Source: Sandaracinaceae bacterium (GTDB lineage Bacteria; Myxococcota_A; Polyangia; Polyangiales; Houyiibacteriaceae). Taken from it: a stretch of DNA of 15,062 nucleotides. Of the stretch, positions 6,315-13,818 are shown piece by piece. The first letter of the stretch is position 1. Every line of letters starts with the position of its first letter. Location of the stretch: NCBI GenBank assembly GCA_012514415.1, contig JAAZAH010000287.1, forward strand, positions 1 to 15,062, written 5' to 3'. The translations under genes were made by a program, and so were the position numbers. Below the pieces are notes generated by a model, which was given only the letters and a program-made list of their open reading frames with translations, did no database searches and was not told where the DNA came from.

Positions 6315-8954
6315 TCACCACTCCGCTCGCGCACCGAAGACCGAGAGGATCGGGAAGCCCGAGATGTAGTCGTGTTGCGTATAAGTCGGGTTGTAGACGA
6401 GCTCCTCGGGATTTCGGCGGTTCATCAGATTCTGGATTTCGAGGAAGACCTCGCCGCGGATGTACTCGCCGATCTTGAAGCTCTTGGCGCCGCGGATATC
6501 GAGCGAGACAAACGCCGGAATACGGATCGAGTTTCGCGTACCGAAGATCGGCTGATAGAGATCTGCGGTGGCATCGTAGTAGGAGCCGATCACAGGCGTC
6601 CGCGGATAACCCGTCGAATAACGCACACGGAAGCCCGCCTCGAAACCCTTCCCCAAATCGAAGGAGCCGAGCGCCGTAAGGTTGTGGGTCTGATCGTAAT
6701 CGAAACGCCTCCAATCGAGGCTGGGCACGTCCTTTCGCTCGGAGCGCGAGAGGGTATAGCTCAGCCAACCGAAAAAGGGTCCGATCTTTTCAATGCGAAG
6801 AAGCGCCTGGCCTCCATAGCTGCGCCCGACCGCGTTCTGTTCAAGCGCTTGAGCGAGGAAGGGTTGCTCGGCCACACTCCTCCAGACGAGCTTATCCGAA
6901 TAGGTGTAGAAGCCGTTCAGCTCGAGGTTCATCTTCTCCATCAGGCGAATGTTCGCGCCGAGAAGATAGTGCGCAGAGCGCGCCGGCCCGAGGGTCGGGG
7001 TGCCGAATACGGCGGAGAGATCCTCGGCAGCGGGCGGTTGGTGGTACCGCCCAATCGCCGCTTTGAACCCGAGCCAATCATTCGCCTTCAGGAGGACGCT
7101 GAGACGAGGTTCGATTGCGAGATCGTAGCGCTGTGTTCCGGCTCCGGGGCCATCGCCCGCCGAAGGAACCGCACGGCTCGATCGCGTGATGTAGGGCTCG
7201 AGACGAAACCCGGGTAGGATCCGAAGGCGATCCTCCCAAAGGTTGATTGCAACTGAGGCGTACACCCCCGCGCTCGCAATGAGGGCACTCCATTCATCCG
7301 AGCCGATGCGATCCGCGGGGGCTTGCCCGAAGACGCGAGCGTCACCTTCGCGCGGGGGGGCGCCGACGGCACCGCCGCGGCTCAGATCGGCGGAGAGGAT
7401 CTCTGCGTCAAGCCCAACCTCGAGCGCTACGCGCTCGTGGAGCTTGGATGACCAGCTCGTGCGGAGGCCGACGATATTCGAGTTGTTGTCGATATGGGTC
7501 GGAACACCGCCGAAGCGGTTCAAAAGGCTCCGTCGATCCTGTCCGTAATATTGAAGGAAGGAGATGGTCCCGAGATCTTCTTTTTGCTTTTCGTATCGGA
7601 GATAGACCCGGAAGAAATCCATCCCGCGTGAATCGCGCGATGTGAGCGCGGGATCCGAATTCACGACGGTACGATCAATGCGATCCGAAGAAGCGATCCC
7701 TCCGATTTCGAGGCGCTCGTTTTCGCCGAGCGTGTACTGAAGGCGGAGCTGGCCGTCGTAGTAGCGAGGGATCGGGATGATGTCGCGGACATCGTCCTTG
7801 CTCACGAGATTCGCGACGGAGTCGAGATGACTTCGGCGGAAGGAGGCAGCGAGATGAACCTTCTTGCCCAGTTTTGCGCGAATCGAGGCAGCCGCGTCGA
7901 TCACGTCCAACGAGACGCTTCCGTGAAAGCCGTCCTCGTCCAGCGGCCGCTGTCGAACGCGTACGATTCCGCCGATGCCCCGTCCGAAAGGCGGCGCGTA
8001 TCCGCCTGGGATGAGCTCGACCGAACGCACCATATCGGAGTGGAGGACGGATCGAAATCCTCCATCGTGATAGAGGCGAGGGATGTGGATGCCGTCGACA
8101 TAGGTGCGCGTATCTTCCGGAGCCGCGCCCCAAACGACGAGTGCGGAAGAGCCAGCCGCGGCGCGAGCGACGCCGGGAAGATTCTCAACCACTTTGAGGA
8201 CGTCACCTTGGGTCCCGGGCACTCGACGACCCTCGGTTGCCGAGATTTCCGTCGCGACAACTTGCCGGCGAATACGGGGCGCCGTGACCACAAACTCGAA
8301 ATCGAGATCGTCGTCCTCATCGTCCTCTTCTTCGAGGCTCACCTCGTAGACAACCTCAAGTCGCTCTCCGGCGACGACCTCTTCCGTTGCAGAGACCGGA
8401 CGGATGAAATCACCTGAAATGGTGATCGTGCGCGCGCCTGGCTCGATCTCCTCGAAGGCGAAGCGGCCTTCTTCATCGGTGATGACCCGCGTTCCATCGT
8501 CGAGCTCGAGCACGGCGCCTTCGACGCGCTCACCGCCATTTCGATCGACCACCGTCCCAAGGATCGTCGCCGTCGTGATCTCGATCTCTTCCTCGTGAAT
8601 CACGAAATCGTAGGCGTATTCGATGCGCACGGGGATGGGCACACCGTCGCGCTTCGCCGGAGAGAACCGAAACTGCTTCACCGCTTCGATGGCGGAGCGA
8701 TCGAAGGCTTCCCCAGCGGATTCGAGGATCGCGATGCCGACAACTTCACCCTCCTCTGAGATGGCGATCTGAAGAAGGACGGTGGCACCCTCGCTGTTTT
8801 CGCGTTCGGATTCGGGAAACTCTGCCGCGACGAATTCGAGGATGGCGGGGGGCTCGATCGTCGGCTGTGCGGCACCCAGCGCGGGTATCATGGCACCGAG
8901 GACCGTTGCGGCGACGAGGAGAAGCGCCGGAGTTTGGTACTTCTTCGTAAGCAC
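6315..8954 (-). CDS. TonB-dependent receptor with N-terminal TonB_C-like domain
   Basis: This is an 879-aa outer-membrane receptor. It starts with GTG; an excellent GGAGGAT site lies in the last codons of tonB, 5 bases upstream. Domains in order: signal peptide (1 to about 28), a TonB C-terminal-like domain (about 35-118, with EGATVLLQIAISEEGEV and AIEAVKQFRFSPAKRDGVPI), a carboxypeptidase-regulatory-like beta-sandwich (about 128-206), a strongly acidic linker (207-219), a TonB box-like FEFVVTAPR (219-227), the plug (about 240-340, with DGI and GGYAPPFGRGIGG) and a 22-strand-type barrel. The chain ends in Trp, as expected for an outer-membrane barrel. Such receptors move scarce substrates inward using energy from TonB-ExbB-ExbD, which are encoded directly upstream. 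The substrate cannot be read from the sequence; the neighbouring PstS-like protein and phosphate porin suggest phosphate or a phosphorylated compound. Confidence 0.93.
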   Translation of the reverse strand: MLTKKYQTPALLLVAATVLGAMIPALGAAQPTIEPPAILEFVAAEFPESERENSEGATVLLQIAISEEGEVVGIAILESAGEAFDRSAIEAVKQFRFSPAKRDGVPIPVRIEYAYDFVIHEEEIEITTATILGTVVDRNGGERVEGAVLELDDGTRVITDEEGRFAFEEIEPGARTITISGDFIRPVSATEEVVAGERLEVVYEVSLEEEDDEDDDLDFEFVVTAPRIRRQVVATEISATEGRRVPGTQGDVLKVVENLPGVARAAAGSSALVVWGAAPEDTRTYVDGIHIPRLYHDGGFRSVLHSDMVRSVELIPGGYAPPFGRGIGGIVRVRQRPLDEDGFHGSVSLDVIDAAASIRAKLGKKVHLAASFRRSHLDSVANLVSKDDVRDIIPIPRYYDGQLRLQYTLGENERLEIGGIASSDRIDRTVVNSDPALTSRDSRGMDFFRVYLRYEKQKEDLGTISFLQYYGQDRRSLLNRFGGVPTHIDNNSNIVGLRTSWSSKLHERVALEVGLDAEILSADLSRGGAVGAPPREGDARVFGQAPADRIGSDEWSALIASAGVYASVAINLWEDRLRILPGFRLEPYITRSSRAVPSAGDGPGAGTQRYDLAIEPRLSVLLKANDWLGFKAAIGRYHQPPAAEDLSAVFGTPTLGPARSAHYLLGANIRLMEKMNLELNGFYTYSDKLVWRSVAEQPFLAQALEQNAVGRSYGGQALLRIEKIGPFFGWLSYTLSRSERKDVPSLDWRRFDYDQTHNLTALGSFDLGKGFEAGFRVRYSTGYPRTPVIGSYYDATADLYQPIFGTRNSIRIPAFVSLDIRGAKSFKIGEYIRGEVFLEIQNLMNRRNPEELVYNPTYTQHDYISGFPILSVFGARAEW

Positions 8955-8957
8955 TTT

Positions 8958-9734
8958 TTATCCTCCAAGCGCAAAGCGCATCCCGAGGGTGACGCTCGTC
9001 GCGGTCGGCTTTCCGCAGCGGAGCGCGGGTTCAAAGGTCCACTGCCGAGCGGCAGCAACTGCGGCTTCATCGAGGCCGAAGCCGAGGCCACGTGCGACGC
9101 GGGCTCCAGTCACTTCACCACGCTCATTGATTTGAACGGTCACGCGCACCACTCCTTCGACCTCGGCCTCACGGGCCCGTTCGGGATAGTCGGCACCAAC
9201 CATCGTGATGGGTTTGGGACGAGTCGGTTTTTCGGTGCATCCCGCATCCTCAGCCTTTGGAGCGAGTGCGCGACGCTTCGGTTTTTGCTCTGCCGGCCTC
9301 GGTTGAGCGCGCCGCGGCGGCTTCGGCGTGGCGGGCCTCACAGCCAGCCCTGCCCCGCCCGAACCTTCGAGGGCCAGCCCACCGAGATCCTGAAACCCGG
9401 CGAATTCTTCCCCGAGCGCGGTGGGGGCGGGCGGCGGATCGGCGGGCTCGGGTTCCGGAGGCGTCTCCTCGGCGGGCTCCTCGGAAGCGGGTGGCGCCTT
9501 AGGCCGTTCACGCGGCCGCTCCGGTGGGGGCGGCGGGGGCGGCGGAGGAGGCGGGGGCTCTTCTTTCTTCTCCTCCTCCTTCTCACGTTCGCTTTCTTCC
9601 ATGCGGATGGAGACGAACTCTTCAGCCTTCGGAGACTCGACGGTCATAACCGCAGCCCCAATTCCAAAGTGAAGGAGAAGGCTCACGAAGAGAATAAGCC
9701 GCGACGCCGCCTTGTTTTTTCGGGTGTTAATCAC
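8958..9734 (-). CDS. tonB: Energy transducer TonB
   Basis: This 258-aa protein is anchored in the inner membrane by one helix (about residues 12-31) carrying the His typical of TonB (LLHFG, His22). A charged segment and a run of 12 prolines (60-71) follow, then a long Pro/Glu/Lys/Arg linker that spans the periplasm. The C-terminal TonB domain covers about 172-258, with ADYPERAREAEVEGVVRVTV and the AARQWTFEPA motif. Two cysteines (166 and 240) flank and lie within this domain and could form a disulfide. TonB transmits the proton-motive force from ExbB/ExbD to the receptor. The start overlaps the end of exbD by 8 bp and the stop lies 3 bp before the receptor start. Confidence 0.95.
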   Translation of the reverse strand: MINTRKNKAASRLILFVSLLLHFGIGAAVMTVESPKAEEFVSIRMEESEREKEEEKKEEPPPPPPPPPPPPERPRERPKAPPASEEPAEETPPEPEPADPPPAPTALGEEFAGFQDLGGLALEGSGGAGLAVRPATPKPPRRAQPRPAEQKPKRRALAPKAEDAGCTEKPTRPKPITMVGADYPERAREAEVEGVVRVTVQINERGEVTGARVARGLGFGLDEAAVAAARQWTFEPALRCGKPTATSVTLGMRFALGG

Positions 9735-10137
9735 GTTGAACGTTGATGGCGAATTTGAAGATGCCGTTCTGCTTCGCGAGGTCGATCACATGCACGACCG
9801 AGCCATGGCGGGCTTCCACGTCGGCACGGACGATGAGGTTCACGTCATTGGCGCGAGCGCTCGCTTGGGCGAGATACGCATTGAGTGCGGCGTCATCCGC
9901 GAGAGGCGAGTCGTCGACAACGTACTCACCCTTTGAGGTGATGATGACTTCGACATTCGAGGCGACGCTCTCGCCTTGGCTCGCCACTTTGGGGAGCTCG
10001 ATTTGGTACGACTGCGCGACGATATATTTCGCCGACACCATCATGATGACGAGAAGGACGAGCATCACATCCACCATCGGCGTGATGTTGATGCCCGAGA
10101 TTTTTGCCTTCTTTCCAGAGCGTGAGCTGATGGCCAT
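9727..10137 (-). CDS. exbD: Biopolymer transport protein ExbD
   Basis: This 136-aa protein has a short cytoplasmic basic N-terminus, one membrane helix containing the essential proton-carrying Asp (ITPMVDVMLVLLVIMMV, Asp23) and a periplasmic domain ending near VIDLAKQNGIFKFAINV. It belongs to the ExbD/TolR family. The start at ATG 10137 (MAISSRSGK) was chosen over the in-frame start at 10188: it puts the helix at the usual distance, is preceded by a GAGG site, and leaves a 7-bp gap to exbB instead of a 44-bp overlap. Together with ExbB it forms the proton channel that drives TonB. Confidence 0.95.
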   Translation of the reverse strand: MAISSRSGKKAKISGINITPMVDVMLVLLVIMMVSAKYIVAQSYQIELPKVASQGESVASNVEVIITSKGEYVVDDSPLADDAALNAYLAQASARANDVNLIVRADVEARHGSVVHVIDLAKQNGIFKFAINVQRD

Positions 10138-10144
10138 CTCGACC

Positions 10145-10861
10145 TCACTCCGCCGATCCGGCGATGGCCTCCGCGGGAGCAACCTCACCGCCGGCGCTCA
10201 TCTCTGACTCGTCGACGAGGGAGACCTCGACTCCGCGGGCTTGGGCCTCCTGCACGGCCGAGAGCTCATTCACTAGCGCGCCAATGCCTTCCTCGACGCG
10301 CTCGACGCGCGACTGAAAAACGTTGAAGGCGATGACCGCCGGAATGGCGACGAATAGCCCAACGCCCGTCGCAACGAGCGCCTCAGCGATGCCCGCCATC
10401 ACCTTGGCCATGGCGGCGTCATCGCTGCCGGCGCCGAGATGGTGGAAGGCCTCGATGACACCGATGACGGTTCCGAAGAGCCCAATGAAGGGAGCGTTGC
10501 TGCCGACGGTGGCGAGGAAGTTCAACCCCTTTTCGAGCTCGGGACGTCGCTTATCGTATTCGCTCCGGAAGGAGGACTCGAGCGCCTGGCCGCCGGAAGG
10601 CATAAACTTGAGCGTCGGTTGAAGAATCTCGGCCTCGATCGAGGTGCGCTTTTCGAGCTCCGCATTGGCCGCGTGAATCCCGCCGCCGGCGATGGCCGTT
10701 CGAATCGCGTGGCTCAGTCGTGAAACGTCTTCTGTATACCTCCGGAAGAAGATCGCTCGTTCAAACATCACAGCGATCGAGATGACCGAAAGGACGAGCA
10801 GGAGCCACATGACCCACTCGGCGCCGAATAGCGCAACTTTCAATAGGCTTTCTACGAGCAT
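10145..10861 (-). CDS. exbB: Biopolymer transport protein ExbB
   Basis: This 238-aa protein is of the MotA/TolQ/ExbB family. It has three membrane helices: about 11-33, 113-140 (with LNFLATVGSNAPFIGLFGTV, the family signature) and 156-183. A cytoplasmic loop lies between helices 1 and 2. The acidic, Ala/Glu-rich tail after residue 190 is longer than in E. coli ExbB. It forms the pentameric proton-driven motor around ExbD. The ATG at 10861 follows a 53-bp gap and has no strong ribosome-binding site, in contrast to its neighbours. A separate internal promoter or lower translation is possible. Confidence 0.95.
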   Translation of the reverse strand: MLVESLLKVALFGAEWVMWLLLVLSVISIAVMFERAIFFRRYTEDVSRLSHAIRTAIAGGGIHAANAELEKRTSIEAEILQPTLKFMPSGGQALESSFRSEYDKRRPELEKGLNFLATVGSNAPFIGLFGTVIGVIEAFHHLGAGSDDAAMAKVMAGIAEALVATGVGLFVAIPAVIAFNVFQSRVERVEEGIGALVNELSAVQEAQARGVEVSLVDESEMSAGGEVAPAEAIAGSAE

Positions 10862-10914
10862 TTTTAGACCGGTTTCTTTCTGTAAATCCGTTTAAGTTTT
10901 GTGTTCTGGTTCGT

Positions 10915-11844
10915 TCAGTCGCCCGCATTCCATTCGAGTATATGAACGGGAGTCCCGCTCGATCCTCGGGCGTCGTATTTGCTGAGGAAGACGCCATGCC
11001 CTTCGTCCTTCAGCTCGAGTTCCGTGCCCTCGTCATTGGGCTCGAAGATTCGCGCGCGATATCGAACGGAGGGATGCCCACAGCTTTCGAAAAGCCGGGC
11101 GTAGACGCCGATGTTGCCCTCGGGGCGCTCAGCAAAAACGAGCGCCTCTTGGTTCCATCCATCCGCGACGCACATCGAGAGTGAGTCGCGGTCGAGGCGC
11201 GGGCTTTCCGGATCCGTCTCGCCATTCTTTTCGGGAGCGATCACCAGCGGCGTCTTCGCCGTGACCCACCGTCCATCCGGCATGAGCACTTCGAGGTCGA
11301 CGTCCGCGTCGACGTTAAAGTCGACAACGATCACCAGCTCCGGGAGCGCACGCGAGGGATCGCATGCATGACCGTTATCGGGAATTCGGGGGAGGAAGCA
11401 GAGGTCGAGCTCCCGGCGCGGCCCCGGCTTTCCATCCGCATCAATCCCTACGAAGTGTAGCGTCTGCCAGCCGCTGGGAATCTCGCGCGAGAAATCCGCC
11501 TCGATCGACCAAGTGCGCTCATCGGGCGACTCGGGTGCGGTGGCACCAGCCGGGAGGACCCAATGGGTGTCCGAAAGCTCCGGGAAGGCGACGGCGATCG
11601 CGACGGCTTCGTTGTCGACACGCCCATCAATCGTCTTCCCAGATGCACCGGGATAGACCGTCGGATTGTTCGTGCTGATGTAGGTGATGCGCTGTCCGTC
11701 CTCGCCTTCAGGGAGAGGCCCCTCGAAGAACTGGGCCCTCGAGACCCGCATCGGTGTGTCGATGCCGAGGCGGGGAGAGGCGGAGTCGCATGCGGGAAGA
11801 AGCGCGATCGCGGCAGCAAAGGCCAAGAAGCGAACTCGTCTCAT
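10915..11844 (-). CDS. Lipoprotein with DUF2135-like domain
   Basis: This 309-aa protein has a signal peptide ending in the lipobox ALLPAC, so Cys19 is probably lipidated. Residues 30-150 look like one beta-rich domain with a closing CFLPR. Residues about 169-268 show a pattern I know from DUF2135/YfaP-like domains: a hydrophobic strand, then DADVDLEVLMPDGRWV (179-194), SPRLDRDSLSMCVADGW (214-230) and a later GVYARLFESCG strand (246-256). That assignment is from memory. Cys225 and Cys255 probably pair. The function of such domains is not established; they occur in exported proteins with adhesive or binding roles. The gene starts in a 4-bp ATGA overlap with the porin stop, so the two are translationally coupled and probably act together in the envelope. 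Confidence 0.82.
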   Translation of the reverse strand: MRRVRFLAFAAAIALLPACDSASPRLGIDTPMRVSRAQFFEGPLPEGEDGQRITYISTNNPTVYPGASGKTIDGRVDNEAVAIAVAFPELSDTHWVLPAGATAPESPDERTWSIEADFSREIPSGWQTLHFVGIDADGKPGPRRELDLCFLPRIPDNGHACDPSRALPELVIVVDFNVDADVDLEVLMPDGRWVTAKTPLVIAPEKNGETDPESPRLDRDSLSMCVADGWNQEALVFAERPEGNIGVYARLFESCGHPSVRYRARIFEPNDEGTELELKDEGHGVFLSKYDARGSSGTPVHILEWNAGD

Positions 11845-13373
11845 AGCTGCACCTGAAGACGAAGAGTCAGCGTGTTGTTGCTCAAATCGCGAGGAACTCC
11901 GGCTCCGTCTCTCCCGTAATGATCCCGAATCACGTCGTATTGGAGAAGAAGCCGTCCGCGCTCAGGGAGCTGAAATCCCGCGACCAAAGAATAGGTGTGG
12001 ATGCTTTGATCGTAGGTGTGAATCTTGCCTGCGCGAGACTCGAAGAGATCGCTATGAGGATCGTAGAAGTCATAGCGGAATCCGGCGATGGCCCACCGTG
12101 TGAACTCTTGAGTGAGTCCGACGTAGTATCCGAACATGCGCTGATTCATCCCCTCGGCAATGGGGTTGGAGACGTAGAGCGCTCTATCCAGATTCTCCGC
12201 GAGCATTGCCTCGCCATAGAGCATGCTCGTGCCGAGGCGCGTCTTGAGCCGAAGCTGGACGTCGAGACCCGCCGCCCAGCGGTTGTAAGTCAAGGACGGA
12301 GCCGCCGACCTTCCGGGAACACCGCGGATTTCGGTGTTCTGCGCGACGCCGTCTTCGTTGCGATCGCTCCATTCAAGCGTTCCCTTCGTCGCCGTTCTAC
12401 CTGGAGAAAAGCCCTTGCCCTGCAGGAAGGAGAGGTTGCCCGAGATGCGGAAGCGACCGTTTACTGGAGCGTCAGCGCCCGCGCGGAAGATGAAATCGGG
12501 AGATGCGCTCGGAGCAAGCCCTGGGAATCCCGACGGCGAGTTTCGCGGCTCGCCGTTCACGACCTGGAATGAATAGCGAAGCCATTTATAAGCGCCGCGC
12601 GCGCTTACACCGACATCGGCCGGATCGGGCCAGATGGAGCGGACCATCAGCGCACGCTCCATGAAGAGCCGTGAACGAGACGAGGTCGCGATGTCGTAGC
12701 CGAAGCGCGTATCGATGACGCCAGCGCCGACCTGGATCAACGGCAGAGCATCATCGCTCTTCTTGTACTGGAGGTAGGCCTCGGCGCGGCGGACGGCCAT
12801 GCGGAAATCCCCCGCCGTCGTCGACATATCGAGTTCGAGGTTGACGCCGCCGTATCGATAATCGCCTGCGAGCTTGATTCGCCCGCGCCGAAGTAGGAAG
12901 CGGTTCTGATTCAGGAGGGCGCCGTCGACGCTGATCGCGTCCTCGGAGTCTTGGTGCCACTCGTATTGGCCCTGCACGTAAGAGGAGAGGAAGAGCCCGG
13001 CGCCGAGTTCGTAGCCGTATTCATCGTGCGATCCCGGGACGAGCTTCCGGATCTGTCGGCGCTCTTCCTTGGCATTGTCGATCTTTTCATCAACCGCAGC
13101 GTGTACGGCCTCCTCAGATGCCTCGAGACGCGCCTTCGCAGCTTCATCCGACGCTCTCTGCTCTTCGCGCGCGGCCTCAAGGGCTTCACGCATCACCGCG
13201 AGTTCTTGGCGGAGCGCTTGAAGCTCTTCTTGGCTTGCGTAGGTGTCTTCAGCTTCGGCGCTTGAGTCACCATCGCGAGGAATCGGCTGCTCTGTCTGCG
13301 CGTTTGCTGGTGAGCTGAGGAGCCAGATTCCCGAAATCAACATGAAAATCAGGGGTTTTTGATAAAAGAACAC
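11841..13373 (-). CDS. OprP/OprO-like phosphate-selective porin
   Basis: This 510-aa outer-membrane porin starts at GTG 13373, which has a GAGG site in front. The ATG ten codons later lacks one and would shorten the signal peptide. The signal peptide is cleaved near ANA/QT (residue 25). A charged coiled coil follows (about 46-110), as in other Porin_O_P members, where it is thought to trimerise or bind peptidoglycan. The barrel (about 118-510) shows the family pattern: RFLLRRGRIKLAGDYRYG, AYLQY, a GVIDTRFGYD stretch and the segment around MVRSIWPDPADVGVSARG. It ends in alternating strands and a short LQVQL terminus. Family members form anion-selective trimeric channels for phosphate or polyphosphate. 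The abundance of Arg in the barrel fits an anion channel, but selectivity cannot be proved from sequence. Confidence 0.88.
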   Translation of the reverse strand: MFFYQKPLIFMLISGIWLLSSPANAQTEQPIPRDGDSSAEAEDTYASQEELQALRQELAVMREALEAAREEQRASDEAAKARLEASEEAVHAAVDEKIDNAKEERRQIRKLVPGSHDEYGYELGAGLFLSSYVQGQYEWHQDSEDAISVDGALLNQNRFLLRRGRIKLAGDYRYGGVNLELDMSTTAGDFRMAVRRAEAYLQYKKSDDALPLIQVGAGVIDTRFGYDIATSSRSRLFMERALMVRSIWPDPADVGVSARGAYKWLRYSFQVVNGEPRNSPSGFPGLAPSASPDFIFRAGADAPVNGRFRISGNLSFLQGKGFSPGRTATKGTLEWSDRNEDGVAQNTEIRGVPGRSAAPSLTYNRWAAGLDVQLRLKTRLGTSMLYGEAMLAENLDRALYVSNPIAEGMNQRMFGYYVGLTQEFTRWAIAGFRYDFYDPHSDLFESRAGKIHTYDQSIHTYSLVAGFQLPERGRLLLQYDVIRDHYGRDGAGVPRDLSNNTLTLRLQVQL

Positions 13374-13404
13374 GTCCGCCTCGGTTGAGGAAATCGAAAG
13401 AGTT

Positions 13405-13479
13405 GGGGAGAGCTCCCCCTCAGCGCGCGTTTCGCATCTCGTGACGGCTCGGTGCGAGCGTTCACAGGCTGAGGGGGAG
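13405..13479 (-). promoter_or_regulatory. Mutually exclusive hairpins before the porin gene
   Basis: CTCCCCCTCAG (13413-13423) and CTGAGGGGGAG (13469-13479) are a perfect 11-bp inverted repeat around a 45-nt loop. The segment 13405-13418 (GGGGAGAGCTCCCC) can instead fold on itself as a 5-bp stem with a 4-nt loop, using the same C-run. The two folds cannot coexist in the - strand mRNA. The element lies in the only long gap (151 bp) of the cluster, about 32 bases before the porin start. It could be an attenuator, a processing site or a stability element. The pairing is visible; the role is inferred. Confidence 0.4.
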
Positions 13480-13524
13480 ATCCACGTCTTGGGTGCGCTC
13501 GTTGCGTGCGCCTAAAAGCTCCGC

Positions 13525-13794
13525 TCAGGGATGCGGAATCTCACCGTTGACGCGAGGAACGCGCGCGTTATCGAAGGGCGTGCAGTTCTTTGTGAACTCG
13601 GAGCAGGCGTGAAGCGGCTCGGTAGAATCGGGATCGCAGAGCGCGTCGTCGTCCTTATCCTTGTCACCGTCTTTATTGCCGTCTCCACCGTCTTCGCCGT
13701 TGGTATCGACATCGTCACCGCAGGCGACGAGCACCATCGGAGCGACGGCGAGCGCGGCGACGAGGAGAAGGATTCGTAGAAGATTCGTCAACAT
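13525..13794 (-). CDS. Small Asp-rich lipoprotein
   Basis: This 89-aa protein starts 24 bp after the stop of the binding-protein gene, with an AGGA site in front. It has a hydrophobic signal sequence and a lipobox VLVAC, so Cys25 is probably lipidated. A highly acidic, low-complexity linker (about 26-50) alternates Asp with Gly, Asn and Lys in a manner reminiscent of calcium-binding repeats. The last 40 residues hold cysteines at 53, 64 and 71. No family is recognised. Its place between a periplasmic-type binding protein and the porin suggests an envelope accessory protein. Confidence 0.75.
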   Translation of the reverse strand: MLTNLLRILLLVAALAVAPMVLVACGDDVDTNGEDGGDGNKDGDKDKDDDALCDPDSTEPLHACSEFTKNCTPFDNARVPRVNGEIPHP

Positions 13795-13818
13795 ACTCTT
13801 TTCCTTTCGCGCGCTCGC

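Noticed and set aside
5359..6369. 336-codon + strand frame opposite the last lipoprotein gene
   Set aside because: It is antisense to a gene with a convincing signal peptide and coupling, and shows no family features. It reflects GC-rich codon bias.
6310..6768. N-terminal extension of the lipoprotein at 5290-6309 into the receptor gene (492-aa frame)
   Set aside because: The extra residues are an out-of-frame reading of the receptor and are Arg/Leu-rich. The internal ATG 6309 has a ribosome-binding site and starts a clean lipoprotein signal peptide.
9523..9558. G/C-rich repeat opposite the TonB gene
   Set aside because: It simply encodes the 12-proline run of TonB. It is not a CRISPR or tandem repeat of another kind, although length variation by slippage is possible.
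10138..10188. Upstream start for ExbD (153 aa)
   Set aside because: It would overlap exbB by 44 bp and add a Pro/Arg-rich leader unlike ExbD. ATG 10137 has a better site and spacing.
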